Of a stretch of 64,000 nt of DNA, positions 10,951 through 24,106 are shown piece after piece. Both the position numbers and the translations under genes were made by a program. Within the stretch, counting starts at the first letter, position 1. Each line of letters begins with the position of its first letter. The notes under the pieces were generated by a model. It searched no databases. It was not told where the DNA came from and saw only the letters and a list, made by a program, of their open reading frames with translations. Source of the DNA: Lagopus muta (Eukaryota; Chordata; Aves; Galliformes; Phasianidae); contig NC_064447.1 in NCBI RefSeq assembly GCF_023343835.1, positions 10,870,501-10,934,500 of the forward strand. Reading direction: 5' to 3'.

Positions 10951-13900
10951 GTGGGCGCAGTGTTTCTATAGCGCCCTGTTGGTACCTGCTGGTTTGTGCC
11001 TGCTGGGCCGAGCTGCACAGGAGTCCGCAGTTCAGCAAAAGGTCTGTAGAGAAACATCAGTGTTAATTAACCAGTGCCTTATAACGTTCTGATATCTGGA
11101 AGGGCAGAGCAGCATCATTATGGCTAGGACGATGACCATTGTTTTTCTTGTTAAGAGGAAATTAGAAATAGGAAGTGGTTATAATCATCATTTTGGACAC
11201 CATTCCAGTGGCATTACTCTCAACGGGGTGTCAGGATTAAAATGTAATAGCCAAGAAAATGTCATCCTACAGTTCCTTTTGTGAGCCAACAAGATCCCTG
11301 CTATCTCCCTCATTTCCCAACATGGCTCAGCTCCCTCTTTCTGAGGTCCATTGTAACATGAACACAAGCAGCCAAACGGCACTGCTAGCATCCAAGTGAT
11401 GGAAGGGGACATGGAAAACCCCATCCTCTTTAGAGATGATGACAATCTGTTTGCATTGTTTCAGTGGAGAAGAGAAAAATTTCCCAGATAAAGATTTATC
11501 CCTATCCTCATCTCCTGCTCTAAGGCCAAATGCTGTGGCTTGTTCCATGCCCATCAATTTTTGCTGCTCCAAACAAGGAGGATTTGATATCCACTTGCCT
11601 TTTTCTGCACCAAAAACCAAAGGAGCACACTTTGTTTGGGAACGGCTTGCAACGGGATTCATAAAAAGCCACCGTCGACGTGACAGACCTTGTTATTGAG
11701 CTGGAGCCAAATCTTGAGGTCCTTGCCTGAAGGATCAGGAGGATCGGAACCCAGGACTGTTATTAGCCTTGACATCATCAGCTCCTGACATGGGATAGTT
11801 TCCCAGTGAACTTGCTTGAGATTGTTTGGAAATGTCAAGTGGCCGAGCCACAAGGACACAAGAACGAGGTGTCAGATTCGCCCAATTGCACAGGAGAATT
11901 TCAGTCCTCCCCTCTGCTCTCGCTGGTGATGGCAGTGCTGCTGACAACGTATGTCAGGGTTACACGGCGCTATCAGTCCTCCTTCAGCACAACCACCGTT
12001 GTCAGCACAGTGCACGAGTGTGCTTCCTGCTAATCAGGAGCAATGGGGTCCCTACGTAACCTCAGAGACCCGTGATAACACTTTTTCAGCACTGTGTCGT
12101 GGTGGATGAATCAAACCTGTTGAAGTGGAGGACAGACAACGTGTCAGCTACTTGGCCTACAGAGGCAGCAATCCCTGCTCAGTTTCTCTTACTCCGCAGA
12201 GGCAAGACTTCAGCGTTTGAACACCAGCAGAGTGAGAACTGTGTTGAAACCTCTGGCCAAACTCTTCCTCTGCACTGGGGCCAGCTCCTGTGTTCTCCCT
12301 CATGCTTGCAGAGCATCTCAACTCACCAGGGTTTAACTCAACCTTCTCATCCTTCTCCTTTCTCCTCTGTCTTTCCTGTTCTCATTGCTGCCAGCTTTCC
12401 CCGGGTACACCCACAGCCTGAATTACACAGCCATCTTACTCCTGTGCTCATGAACTCAAACCTCTGTTCTGACATCAGTCAAAGTTTAACGAATAACAAT
12501 TTATGCCTCCAAAAACCTTCCACCATGGAGATGCCATCATTCATCAATACTCACATTGTTTCATGCAGATAAACCAACGAAACAAGGGGTCAGAACACTT
12601 TCCTTACTGATCCTATATCCACCCATCGATCTTGCCATCTCTCCCCAGTTTCTGTAACTCTCAAGAGCACCACTCGTTACTGCATACAGGAACTCGTCCA
12701 AAATGCTTTAAGATCCCGAAACCAACCATGGACGGTTCACCTCCCTTTCCATTAGGGAAGACAAAAGTTTGAAATTCAAGGGGAGGGCTGCGTTCTCCCC
12801 CGCTGATTGGCTGCACGATGCCTTCTCACCCACACGTCCCTCTTGGTAACATTTCCAAATATTTTTGAGCAAGCTGAAAACAATTGTGTTGGAGGGGAAG
12901 AGAGGGCCTGCTAATACCCTATCGGTTTCACATTCTTAGGAGAGTTCCCAGCCCACCGATCTGCCGCCCTATATCAGGCAATCAACCTTCAGCTGGAAAC
13001 TTTACCCTGGCTCTACCTATTGTCCAACGTTTTCCTTCCTGCCAGATGATTGGAACCGTACCAGCTGTTAATTTTACACCTGCTGTTTGTTAATATCCCT
13101 GGGTGACCTTTCCAAGCTAGTGGAGGGGATTTCTTGGTGGAGAGATGCACATACATGCATGCAGCAGCAGACAGAAAGGGAACAGGAAGGGGCCTCCTGA
13201 TGAATGACGAGGGATTAAAATAGCTCTCGCTGGGGCCAATGTGGGATATTGGACAGCAGGAATGATGAAGTGGATGTTTAAAACAGATCGAGGTGTTGAG
13301 CTAAGCATGGAGGGCAAAATAGCGTTATCGGATCCCTTCCTCTTTCTAGCTCTCTCCTTGTGCCCAGAGTGCTGAGCAATGCAGCCACAGAACTCCTTAC
13401 AAAAGAGGAATGTCTCCTCAAGATGCTGAAGTTAACGTCTGGAAAGTCAGAAAACTTTTCAATGCAAGAATTAGAAAGGCATGTCTGCCCCACGGCCCTG
13501 TTCATCTCCTCCTTACCTTGGTGTAACTGATCTTAATGCTATCTCTGCAAGTGATTAATCACCCCAAAGAGGGATGTGTCAGTACAGCATAAGCTGGAAA
13601 AACCATTGGCTTGGCAGGCCTGAATTCTAGCTGCTCTGAGGAAGTCGCAGGTGCTCAGATATCACCACAACCAGCTTCAATAGTCCGATTACGTTCAACT
13701 GATCTAGCTTACATTAGAACTGCACTCTAGTTATTAAAATTGATTTATCGGGCCAGAGGTGGATCAGTGGAGAAAATGGCCATGGGCCATGGCATCTCAA
13801 GATTTCATATGGCAACAGCCTCAGGTTTAGCTGGAACGGAGCTGCGGAGAGTGAAATTAAACAAATAGGAGCAAGAGATGGCACACTGCTCTCTGAAGGA

Positions 13901-14239
13901 ACACTGAGTATGGAAAAAGTGTCAGAACACAGAGCTGCATGTCTGCTGAGCAGTAGGAGATGTTCAGGGACAGGCGGAGTAGAAAGCCTCACAGAGGGGA
14001 AATCTTGGCAAGATCACAAGAAAGGATGTTTTTGACTAATTGTTCTGCTATGGACTTCTTGTGATTCCTGGTCCCAAGACTTTCAGACCACCACTTTCCA
14101 AATGATGTTGGCCAGAAACTCACTGAAATGCAGAGGTAACTGCAACAGCATGGTGTGCCACAGGCAGTGTTGGAAGTGGTCTCCGTGTCAAGTTCTCCAA
14201 ACCAGATATGGAAACCAGCTATCTGAAAAACAAACAAAT
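10951..14239. other. Non-coding stretch, nothing firmly recognised
   Basis: Intergenic. An open frame of 166 codons at 12072-12572 has no similarity that I recognise and no good initiation context. A short segment near 13600-13660 weakly resembles the 5' half of a MIR element but is too diverged to call. Confidence 0.4.
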
Positions 14240-14250
14240 AAATAGATAAG

Positions 14251-14285
<35 letters not shown>

Positions 14286-14286
14286 C
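14240..14286. repeat. (GATA)n microsatellite
   Basis: About ten near-perfect tetranucleotide GATA units, preceded by AAAC/AAAT-type units at 14228-14245. It is a simple tandem repeat, probably length-polymorphic. Confidence 0.95.
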
Positions 14287-15009
14287 CTCCCAAAACTATA
14301 CTTCAACTAATGAAACACAGCTTTGAAGATCAAGGACGGCAGATGAGCTTCTCTCTGCAACCTCGCAAATATCCCTCTGCATTTGTGGATCCAGTTCTGT
14401 CCTTGGCCAACTCCATTTAGAAAAGGCTTTGTTTTTCTTGGGCTTTTTTTGTTTACAGCCACTTGGCCTAGGCAGAGTTCAGCAGCAGCTGAATGCAGCC
14501 CATGCTCTCCCAAGTGTAAGTTCTCCAGTGAAACATCTGGTTATGAGGCAAGGTCATGCAGGCCTGGAATGGAAGAGGGCCACAGAATCAGCCGAGATGC
14601 AGCCAGCTGGGAAAAAAACAGGCTTTTCTGGATAAACTTGAGCATTAGGCTGGGAAAAGTAGAAGAAAGAGAAAGGAACAGAAACTTCAAGAGAGCCAGG
14701 GATCAAGAGGTTGGCTCTTATGCTGGTTGGAAGTCAAGACCACCCTAGCTGCTACTTGAATTGCTGAGTCTGATTTAGCGAGAGTTGCTTCCAAATATGT
14801 AGAAGGTCTCTTCACGTCCCTCATTGCTAGTGTATGCATATTAATTTCTGTACTTCCCACTGTCCTGGAATTGCTGTGGACATGGACTTCAAGGAGAGAC
14901 CTTCCTATTCTGTTCTCTCTATTATTTACCTCTCATGATTGTGCTAGAGTTGGAAGGATAAAGAAAGACCTGACCTGCAGTGCACTGTACATCTTGACCC
15001 TCTTTTCTT
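14287..15009. other. Non-coding stretch, nothing recognised
   Basis: Intergenic. Open frames here are short and unlike known proteins; no repeat named. Confidence 0.4.
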
Positions 15010-15118
15010 TTGATCATGAGTTCCTTAGGAGGACCACCCAGCTGCTCTGTGTTTGTACAGCACCTAAAACTACTTGTGCCTAAGTCAAGGTCTGGTTGCA
15101 ATAACAACACAAATAAGC
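15010..15118 (+). repeat. Probable ancient amniote repeat (L3/CR1-like 3' end)
   Basis: The order 'tgagttccttaggagga', 'ctctgtgtttgtacagcacc' and later 'aataacaacacaaataag' resembles a widespread amniote repeat tail (tgtttgtacagcgcctagca ... acagtaatacaaataa). The match is diverged and made by eye, so the family is tentative. Confidence 0.45.
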
Positions 15119-16534
15119 ATTGTTCATGAGAGCATAAAAGCTACTGAGAAGAAAAGAACCCTTCAGGAAGCACGGAGAATGAATCCTTCCCCAGAGCCCC
15201 AGAGAATACTAATCCAAAATTTAGGATTTTCTTGCTTTTAAAAAGAGCCTCTTTCCTCTGAACAAGAATCAGGAAAACTTCCATGTGGACCCAACGAACT
15301 GCCAAGCACACAGAAGACCTAACAAGAGAAAGAGCTTATTGAACTGTGACTGATCCGTGGACCTCTAAAAAATAGTGGGAAAAGACTAAACTCACACTAT
15401 AGCTTTTCTACTGAATAAAGTGACCATCTGTAATCCCTACTCATGATCAGAGAGAAACAGGTGGAGAATAATTGTCTGAGCATGGAACCAAGTACTATTT
15501 CTGAGCAGTGTTTCCCTCAGGTACCTTCAATAAATCTCTCAGCGTTTTTGTGCTTGAGCATCCTCCTCTACAAGGATAAGGACAATAGCAGACATTCACC
15601 TACTTCACTGGGTAATGAATGATTCAGATGGCTCTCATCGACCTCTTTAAGTTTCATACGCAATATCCGATGTGCCATGCAGCAGCTCACATCAGTCAGA
15701 AAGCTATCATCTCTTAATGGGGCTGAGTTCCAAGGGTGTGGACAGGGCAAAGCCTGTGAAAAGGCCTGGACTCGGAAACTGGGGCTTTTGTGCACCAGAA
15801 AGAAAGGACTTCAAATGTGAGCTTGGAACTCAACCAAAATACCAAAAAATTATTGCGTTTCTTGTGCACATAATCTGATGCCTAATTGGCATGCACCACT
15901 TGCTCATCCTAATCCCAGCTTTCCAGAGGATGTTATCCCATCCCTGATCCTATCAGCAGATGGACTGCATCTGCACAAATGAAAGGCGCAGTTTCGCTCC
16001 ACACAGATTTTTCCCACCAAACTGCAGCTGTTGGATGCAGTTGGATGCTGGCCCCTAACTTGTAAAGCCTTTGCTCTAAATGCACAGATTTTCTATCACA
16101 AGAAGGAAACCACTCCAGTCACCCTTCGGGCTCCTTGGGCACAAGCAAGCTGTGAGCCGGAGCTTGTGCTCCAGAAAATGCAGTCGGGACTGAGCATAGA
16201 ACTGGTCTGGAACTCACATACTTTGCAAAAACTCATGCAGAACTGTCAGGGATTAAGGCAGTAGGGCACATCTGGATTGGGGCTTCACCCAGACGCGTTT
16301 GGGCCTCACGGTGCAGGCCATTTCTCACTTCAACACACTTGGAAAACTTCTTTGTAACCCTACTAAAAACCAACCATGTGATTTTGCAGCTTTCTACACC
16401 CCTCATCCTATAGGTAGGATCCAGTGAGATGTTGCTCTACCCCTCTGCTATTTGCAGTAATACTGGTGGTACAATGAAACCTGATCCTGTGCTTTTTCCA
16501 GACAGTCTGGGGGTAACCCAAGAAGTGTATTCCA
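15119..16534. other. Non-coding stretch, nothing recognised
   Basis: Intergenic sequence without a supported exon, RNA gene or named repeat. Confidence 0.4.
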
Positions 16535-16602
16535 TCCCCTAAATAACAGTAATGAGAGCATACAGAAATCCCCTAAATAACAATAACGAGAGCATAAACA
16601 AT
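16535..16602. repeat. 34-bp direct tandem duplication
   Basis: Two adjacent copies of a 34-base unit beginning TCCCCTAAATAACA (16535 and 16569) differ at only a few positions. Both contain 'gagagcata'. It is a simple local duplication with no coding role visible. Confidence 0.85.
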
Positions 16603-18418
16603 CACTCTCTGCTGCCATTCCTGAGCCAAGAAGAGGGGTACATGTGGGTACCTCTCCATTGCCTTCCCCTACCAATGGCTTCAGAGTGTTGACCAAAAGC
16701 ACCCACTGCAGCTGGGCAGCTGCCCAATAAGTTGAACGTAAGCTCAGCCACCCTCCTACAGCCCCTCAATTGCAGAATCTTCAGCCAGGAAAACAGTCCC
16801 CGTGAGCTTGTTCCCTCTCTGGGTATTCACAGCAGGGATAAGTGAGGCCTCATCTATAATCACCTAAAAACATCACATGATTCATGCTCTCTCAGTACAA
16901 CAGCTGAGCACGCTGCAGGATACACAGCAACATATATTGGTGATGCACCATTACCCACTTTCCCATTGCAAGCCCTGTTGAAATGTTGCCATCAAATTAT
17001 TTCAACTGATCAAAGTAGGAAAAAAAATAGAATATTAAAGCCCCAGATAACAAATTAATAAGAATAAAAGCATGTAGGTGAGAATTAAGAAGGCATTAAC
17101 ATTCTGATGGCATCTGCTGCCTAAATTAAACGACAGGAAAAAAAAAAAAAAAACTGGGAAAAAAAAAAAACCGAGTTCAGCTGACGCTCAGGATCAGGAC
17201 AAATAGTTCTCAAATGGAAATTACAGTTTTGAAAATGATGCACCAAAAAAGGATCCAATTTAGGACATTTCTGATTTGTGAAATTCTTTTTCCAGGTGGA
17301 GATCTCAGGCTTGGCTGGAGGGCTGGCAACATGGTTTGGGAAGATGCTGGAGTCACTCCATTCCTGCATCCGACAGCGGTCCCAAACTGGTCCACAGCCT
17401 GTCTGGCCCCTCTGTTTCCTCTGGGGATCTGTCCCCTCATGGAATTGGACCACGAGGATGAGATGTGGATCCCAACATGGAAAAAGAAGAGGAATTGGGC
17501 CTGCATTTTCAAAGTGCTGAATTATGTGGCTAAGTGCATCTGTAATTTACATGAGCAGTTACTGTGACAACTAATAGAGAACGTCATAAGCAGTCGGTTG
17601 AGCATGTAATGACCTGAGTTATGTGCACCATCGTGTCTCCTTGGCACATCAAATTAGGTGTGCACATTTCTCATGCCCTGAAGGACTCCTGCCTCAGCAC
17701 AGAGCCCTGATTTCCCAGCACAAACCCAATCCCAGCAGCCCACCCCAGCCCAGCACAGTTTATACCATGCAAAGTGCTGGCACAAGCTCTGTGGCCCAGG
17801 TTGGAATGGATCCTCAGACAGCTAATTAATTTTTACTGCTCCTTTGTGAACTGTAAATTACCCTTCCTTTCCTAGATTTCTGTTCCATTTTTCCCTGCCT
17901 TTCTCTAGCGAAGCACTAAAAAGGGAAAAATGCCAATAATGGGCTGTCGTTGTGATAAAAGCAGCCACGACTCACTCACGCTTTGAACAGTGCTCTGCTT
18001 ATGACCAGAATACAAAAGCAATTGGGTTTCAAGAAACCGTCCAGAGATAATGACTTTTCCTGGAGATGGGAGCATAGGAGGAATATTTAAAGCAAAAGGG
18101 GGGTGGGGGGGCTCAGGGTTTGTTTCTGCAGAACAAACACAGCCAAGTTCCCCTCCCGTACAGGGTTAAAACCAAGATAAATAAGCTTCACTTAGAGACC
18201 AAATTCATCAGTATTGCCTGCGCAAGAGCAAAGGGAAAGTGCTTACAAGGCTGAACACTTAACAGCCTCCCCTTCTCACTCAGATGGGAAAGAAAAGGCT
18301 CTGTGAGAAAGTGTGACCTTCAGGCCACACACACACTGCAGTGCTCGGAGAGAAGCCCCCTGAGCAAGCAGGGATGGAGCTTTACACTGCTGCTGTGGCC
18401 CCGTTCTGTGCCTAGAGA
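16603..18418. other. Non-coding stretch with A-runs
   Basis: Intergenic. Two close A-runs lie at 17138-17153 and 17159-17171. I checked them as a possible processed-gene tail and found no recognisable retrocopy upstream. A G-run occurs near 18101-18110. Confidence 0.4.
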
Positions 18419-18770
18419 GTCACAGAATGGTTGGGTTGGAAGGGACCTTAAAGTTGATGGAATGGTTGGGTTGGAAGGGACCTTAAGGTTGATGGAATGG
18501 TTGGGTTGGAAGGGACCTTAAAGTTGATGGAATGGTTGGGTTGGAAGGGACCTCAGCCCCAGCCCCAGCCCTGCTGTGGGCTGGCTTCCCCTCACAGCTC
18601 AGGTGCCCCATGGCACCTCCAGGGATGGGGCACCCACCACTGTGGCCATCAATGCCAGCACCTCACTGCTCTCTGAGTGAACAATTCCCTCTTTATATCT
18701 AACTTGAGTATCTTCTCTTTTAGTTTAAAGCCATTCCCATTGTCCTGTCGCTATCAGCCCATGCAAAACT
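18419..18770 (-). repeat. CR1 LINE fragment with internal 35-bp tandem expansion
   Basis: Minus-strand CR1 3' region: 'cacagaatggttgggttgga' is followed by the CR1 body ('cctccagggatggggcaccc', then the 'cattcccattgtcctgtcgct' block near 18732-18752). Within it a 35-base unit, GGAATGGTTGGGTTGGAAGG plus 'gaccttaaagttgat', is repeated about four times, with starts at 18424, 18459, 18494 and 18529 (the last partial). Ordinary CR1 copies have this segment once, so the element gained a minisatellite after insertion. Confidence 0.9.
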
Positions 18771-20456
18771 TTTGGCTTTCTCATTGGATCCAGATAGCAA
18801 CACCAACTAGCACATACAGCATGTTGTTGCAGTATATTTTCTTTGGTGATGCATCTGGTATTGAAATATGTTACCCTCGTCCACAACACCCGCCAGGGGC
18901 ACAGGGAACAGATCCTAACACACCTGAGATGAACTTTACACAGGCTCTGATGGAACTCAGCACGGTGAGAATCACTTCACCCTTGTGTTAGGACACCAGC
19001 ATTTGCATTGAATCTGTGGATAACAGAAAGGTATTACAGGAATTTTCATGTGGTTTCATCTACCAAAAGCCTCTTGAAAGGCCATGACCGCAAGAACATA
19101 TGGAAGATCTCTGGGTCCATGCTGCTGGGATGCTGTAAGAATGAGAACACAGCATTTCTGGGGTGCCTTTATGGGGCCTTCATCCCATTAGATCCCTATA
19201 TTGCAAAACACCACATTCCTCGGCTCTGACAGAGCCTCTTTTATCTCAGCTACAGATTCCTGAGTCAAAATCGCTGCCAGATGACTGTGCACAGTGAGTT
19301 AATGGCCACAAACCTGAGCATCTCTTGCCTCGAGTCATTTATCCATGGCATCAATGACGTTATCCTGTTCAGCCCATATTTACTACAGCTACAAACTGAT
19401 TCAGAGAAACCTGGAGTACAGGATTAATCATTACTCTTGGGATGTTGAAAATGGATACCAGAACGGACTTCCAAATTAGGTATCTAAAAGTCCTGCATCT
19501 CCCAGGAGAGCCCCATTACATCTCTCTCTTCGTTCTAATGGAATCTATAGCATGTGAGCACGGCTTGCCTCCCACAGGCCCTCCCCTGCAATTAGCCCCC
19601 AGCTCAGATTACTGTTCTCCGTAATGGCTGGAGAACCATTTTCTTCAGGCCAAGGAGATGTGCAGAGGAAATGCTTATTGCAAAATGCAAGTCAACCACA
19701 GCCAGTGGGTCTGGGCCATGGTGGAGGGATACAGAAATGGCTTCTTCTTTTTCTTTTTTTTTTCTTTTTTTTTTGCCTCAGAAATAGAACTCACTAAAAA
19801 TAGCAGTTCCTCAGGAACAAGACTGCCTGAAAATAGCTGTTTCTCAGGAGCAGGGCTGGCTGCTTCTGAAAGAAGCAGCTATTAATGTATAATTGTCCCT
19901 GAGGCTGGTTTCTGAGAAAATGCTGTACATACAGAAGGGCTGTAATGAGATATGTTCACAGGCAGGAAACATAGGCACCCGCTCTTGTCACAGGTCCTGT
20001 ACACTCCTCTAGCTCACACAAGTGCATGTGGCTCACTGAGCTCAGCACAGCACTGGGAGGTGTTTTCTCTGTACTGGTTAAAGCAGAGCTGTGGGAGGCT
20101 CTCATTATCTAGATCAATAAATGACAAAGCCTCCACCAGCTCTAACCAAAATGACAGCAGTTCTTCACCAGGACTTAGAAAGCTTTGCAGACAAGAGCTT
20201 TGAAACTCCACCGTTCTCTTTCCACAGCAGAGCTTCGTTGAGCTGCAGATCATGCAATATACTTCTAATTCCCTGCTCTACTCAGTGCTTAGTTTTCCCA
20301 TGCAGTTGCTACAGGGCCATAAATCTTCCGGAGAACGGTCCTACATTTCCACCCCTCTAGTGCTGCCTAATAATAAGGAAAGAGAACTTCCTTTGGGGGC
20401 TGGTTGGTGGGTTGGTTATTCCCTAAAATGTCCCATTCCTCCCTCCCAACTCACTA
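18771..20456. other. Non-coding stretch with a T-rich tract and a weak duplication
   Basis: A pyrimidine run rich in T lies at 19741-19774. Just downstream an imperfect ~33-base direct repeat ('aaatagc...ctcagga') occurs at about 19798 and 19831. No exon supported. Confidence 0.45.
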
Positions 20457-20606
20457 TGCCCGATCCCTGGAGGCATTCGAGGCCAGGCTGGATGTGGCTC
20501 TGGGCAGCCTGGTCTGGTGGCTGGCGATCCTGCACGTAGCAGGGGGGTTGGAACTAGATTACCATTGTGGTCCTTTTCAACCCAGGCCAATCTGTGATCC
20601 TATGGG
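20457..20606 (+). repeat. CR1 LINE fragment, 3' end
   Basis: Plus-strand CR1 tail: 'gatccctggaggcattcgag', 'gccaggctggatgtggctct', 'gggcagcctggtctggtggc' and 'ggggttggaactaga' occur in the canonical order, ending near 'gtgatcctatggg'. It is 5'-truncated. Confidence 0.92.
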
Positions 20607-21489
20607 TTCAACAGTGCACTTCTTGTGCCCTCCTTTTTTCTTCCAGGCACTGGCAGCCAACCCCTGCACAGAGACCATCTTTTTTTCTCCTTTCCTTATG
20701 GAAAACTCCAGATGAACAAAATAAACAGGGGTTACAAAAGGTCCAGGGCAGGCAAATTTTGCAAAGCAGCAGCTCTAATGAAACAGATGAATTACAGGGG
20801 GCTCTGGCTGATTGCTCTCATCATTTCACTCCTACAACACCAGTCCTAGAATCCATAGTCTCTTGTGTTGAAAGCATGCTTGAATCCCAAAGGCTGGGTG
20901 GGAGTGGGCTGCATCATCACTGGATGGAAATCTATAGACTGCTTCTTCCAGGCTGTGTTTTTAACGTTTCTTCAAGTTGTATCTCTCCTCAGTTCACTAA
21001 TTATCCGATGCTCTAACATCCTGCTAACAGCAGAAGCAGCCTTGTGGAGGAATTGTAAGGCCACTGAGGAGCCCAAGGCAGTTCTTTCAACTCGTGAAAT
21101 TACTCTTTGTCCTGACCAAATTCCAGCAAAAGTAATGGCACTCTGTCTGCAATTACAGCAGGCTGTGATTTTCGTTATGGTAACTACCTTTAGTGCTGTG
21201 AACTGATCTTCCCCTTTTCTGTTGCTGAGTGGCATTGTTGGTATTGTTATATAATCTAAACTGCAAACATAAAATGAAAAGTCTATAATCTACATGCATA
21301 TATACACACATAGTCCTTGCCTTTTCACACTGTTAAAATTTCCAGAAATGCCTTGGGACCCTCAAAGCAAACAGCCCATGAAAGATGGAGTGCTTGGCAT
21401 CATTTCTGCTTGATAGCAGCAGAGTGAGGATATTTTGCAGCTCAGATCGGTTTGATTAAGCGAGCATTTTGTTGTTGCTCATGCAGGGC
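20607..21489. other. Non-coding stretch, nothing recognised
   Basis: Intergenic. Open frames up to about 150 codons overlap the CR1 tail and its flank and do not resemble host proteins. Confidence 0.4.
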
Positions 21490-21562
21490 TCATTAAAAAA
21501 TACTCTACATTTGTATAACATTTATCATCCAAGAATCTCATCATGTTTTACACAATGTAATT
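21490..21562 (-). repeat. Probable ancient L3/CR1-like 3' end
   Basis: Read on the minus strand, the order 'tgtaaaacatgatgagattc', 'ttggatgataaatgtt' and 'atacaaatgtagagtatt' parallels the common ancient tail 'tgtaaagcgctttgagatcc / ttggatgaaaggcgct / atataaatgcaagtatt'. The spacing is preserved although bases differ. The call rests on a remembered consensus. Confidence 0.5.
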
Positions 21563-24054
21563 AATTAAACTTTATGGCTCCCTTCGGAGAGGGATGAGGA
21601 AAAGGGAGAGTTGCCTTAATCCATCATTGAAATGCAGCAGACCCTGTGTTAGAGGAAAGCAGCTGTTCAACCAAGAGCACGCAGCAGCTCTAGGACAAGA
21701 AAAGATCTCTAGGCAAAGTCACCCAGGGAGTGTACTAAACACTTTATGTTTGCCTGCATTGTGTGATTTAACTTCAGGTTAAATCCCATCTCTTGCAGAA
21801 AAGAGGGGAATTTCAACACCACCACACTGAGAACCTCAGGTTTATATCTGCCATGAGGCACACCTTGTCTCTGTAAGCTGTATGCATCTAGTGAATCCCC
21901 AGCACTGCTGAAAACCAGGGGCACCACAGCCCTGCCCAGAGAGCCAAGGGAGGCAGGAGATACAAAACCATGCACCACAAATTGCATCTCGCAGTGCTGG
22001 AACGCTGCGCAAGCTGGTGCTTAAAGGGAGGGAGAGCAAAGTCCCCTTAATCCCTCGCTTACTTCCCTTTCCCCTCCCCACCAGTAAATCCACACCTGTT
22101 AAAGGTCACCCTGACATGAAATATTTTGCAGCTCCCTGTTCCAGCTCTGCTCCCCAACCCAGCCTTGCCATCCCATGATGTGCGCTGTGAAGCAGCAATG
22201 GGGCAGGGGTGCCTGTGTGACCTGTGTGAATGTCAGAGCCACGGATGAAATCCCACCCGACTTCTAGCTGATCTTTGCAGAGGAATCTTCTCCTCACCCT
22301 GGCTCTAAGCCCCTTTCCCACCACGTATACAGGATGACATGGCCGCTATTAGACAGAATTATGCCTCCTCCACCACCCTGCAAAAAACTGGAATCGGATC
22401 GGGTGCAAGCTGTGAAGGGGGTGTAAGGAGTTGTTTGGTTGGGAGTGAAGTATGACAACAAAATGCAGAGATACACGTGGGGAGAGAATAAGAAACATGT
22501 GTACGTCCACACTGCATCACAGAGCAGCACTGAGAAGAGAATGGTTTGACAAGCAGGTATTGCACTGACTCACCATTTATCCAACATAGCTGCAAATCCT
22601 GTAACGGTGACAACATCGTTTTCACTGGAGAATTAAGGGAGAAAGATGCATGGCCTAGCTCTCCAGATGTGCGAGTATCAAACTGAAAAGCTTGGCCTAC
22701 AGATGCAGTGACAGTTTGATGGTGGGAGCTGAGCTGTGGCTCTCCCGACAACCCAACAAACCTCCCGATTTCTTCGGGTCTTCTAGGAAGATGCTTAGCT
22801 CACCCAGTGGTAAAAGAATGAGATGTAAATGAATCACCGTCCTTCTTGGCTCCTGAGTGCTTGTTTCGATCTGACATCTATCTCACTGCTGCTATCTCAC
22901 TGTCATTAAGGGACCACAGCCATCAGGAAGAAGGAACCCCAGACAGGAGCACATCCAGGTGTGCTCAGTGGGAGACACACTGGGCTGAACTGGAGACTGG
23001 CTGTGTTCTGAGATCTGCAGAAGGCAACATCAGTGGGTATCTCTGTGGGGCTGTGGGACTGATAATGTCCCAAATACACGAGTGCTTTTGGTATGAATTA
23101 AAACTCAATGTCAGCAGCTAGCAGAGATGTCAATTAAATGTCAGGAAAAAAAAGTCAGTAGCCATTGAGTGCTTCAGCTGGGAAGGCCAGCCAGCCAATT
23201 TCCACACAAGGATGTGCAAGTGCTGTGGATTTTCGTCAGACATAGAGGTGGCAAACGGAGAAAGAAAGAAAAGGCACAGGGATTGTGCAGGAGCTACTGA
23301 CAGTGGCTGCGATGATGGTAACAAGGTGATTATTCAGCCTCTGTCACATTATTTAATTGGTCTCCAAACTCTCTCCAGATAATAGGAGACCCATTTTTAC
23401 AACTCTCCTGCTGGGCCACTCACACATATTCAAAAACAGGCACAGTGATAAGTTGGAATTCATCGCACTGACCTTCCCCATGCTCAGGAATGCAGGCACA
23501 GATGGGAGATGTATTCAGCCCTGCCCTTTGGGATTCATACCACCATCGTGTTCCCAGTGGGTACATGCCTTTCCTCTTTTCAGCATGAAGAAACTGATTT
23601 TGACTGGTCCCTGGGTTTATTTTCATGTTTGTCTATGGGAAGCAGGCAGTCTCAGATACAGCTGTCACTGCTGCGGATTTATCTTGGTGAAAATTCCTGC
23701 TTTGGTTTTGCAAGTGTTTTAATTAACGTAAATTATTTTACTACACTTTACTATTGATAGCATGTAATTATCTCCCCACAGGTATATGTTTAGTGAACCA
23801 GCAGGCTGATCAAGGGCCTACAAAATAAAGTGGTTTTGCAACTGACACGATGTACAAGCAAAGGCCGGCAAGATGGGCTCACAGGAGGTGGGCAGTCCTG
23901 AACACACGGCTTACATTTCCCCATTTGGAGAAGGAAATCATAACATTCAATTACACATTTCATCAAAGAAGTGTGAAGATGCCTCAATTCTTATGTGCTG
24001 AGAAAGAGAAAAGAGCGATGTACATGCTAAACTATTAATTATTGGTAAGCAGTC
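21563..24054. other. Non-coding stretch, nothing recognised
   Basis: Intergenic sequence, AT-rich in places (for example 23700-23760). No exon, RNA gene or named repeat recognised. Confidence 0.4.
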
Positions 24055-24106
24055 TCCTTTGTAAAGTGTTTTGAGGTTGACTACGGAAAATGGCTCTGCA
24101 ATAACA
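24055..24106 (+). repeat. Probable ancient L3/CR1-like 3' end
   Basis: The segment 'tttgtaaagtgttttgagg' followed by 'actacggaaaatggctctgc' and 'aataacaca' fits the same ancient tail pattern (gtaaagcgctttgagat / cggatgaaaggcgctatata). It is short and diverged, so confidence is limited. Confidence 0.4.

Noticed and set aside
12072-12572. 166-codon open frame in the gene-poor flank
   Set aside because: No recognisable domain, no codon pattern typical of genes, and no splice or promoter context.
13600-13660. Possible MIR 5' half
   Set aside because: Only a short string (caggcctgaattctagctg-like) matches; too little to separate from chance.
17138-17171. Paired A-runs as the tail of a processed retrocopy
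   Set aside because: The sequence upstream does not resemble any host mRNA, and I see no target-site duplication.
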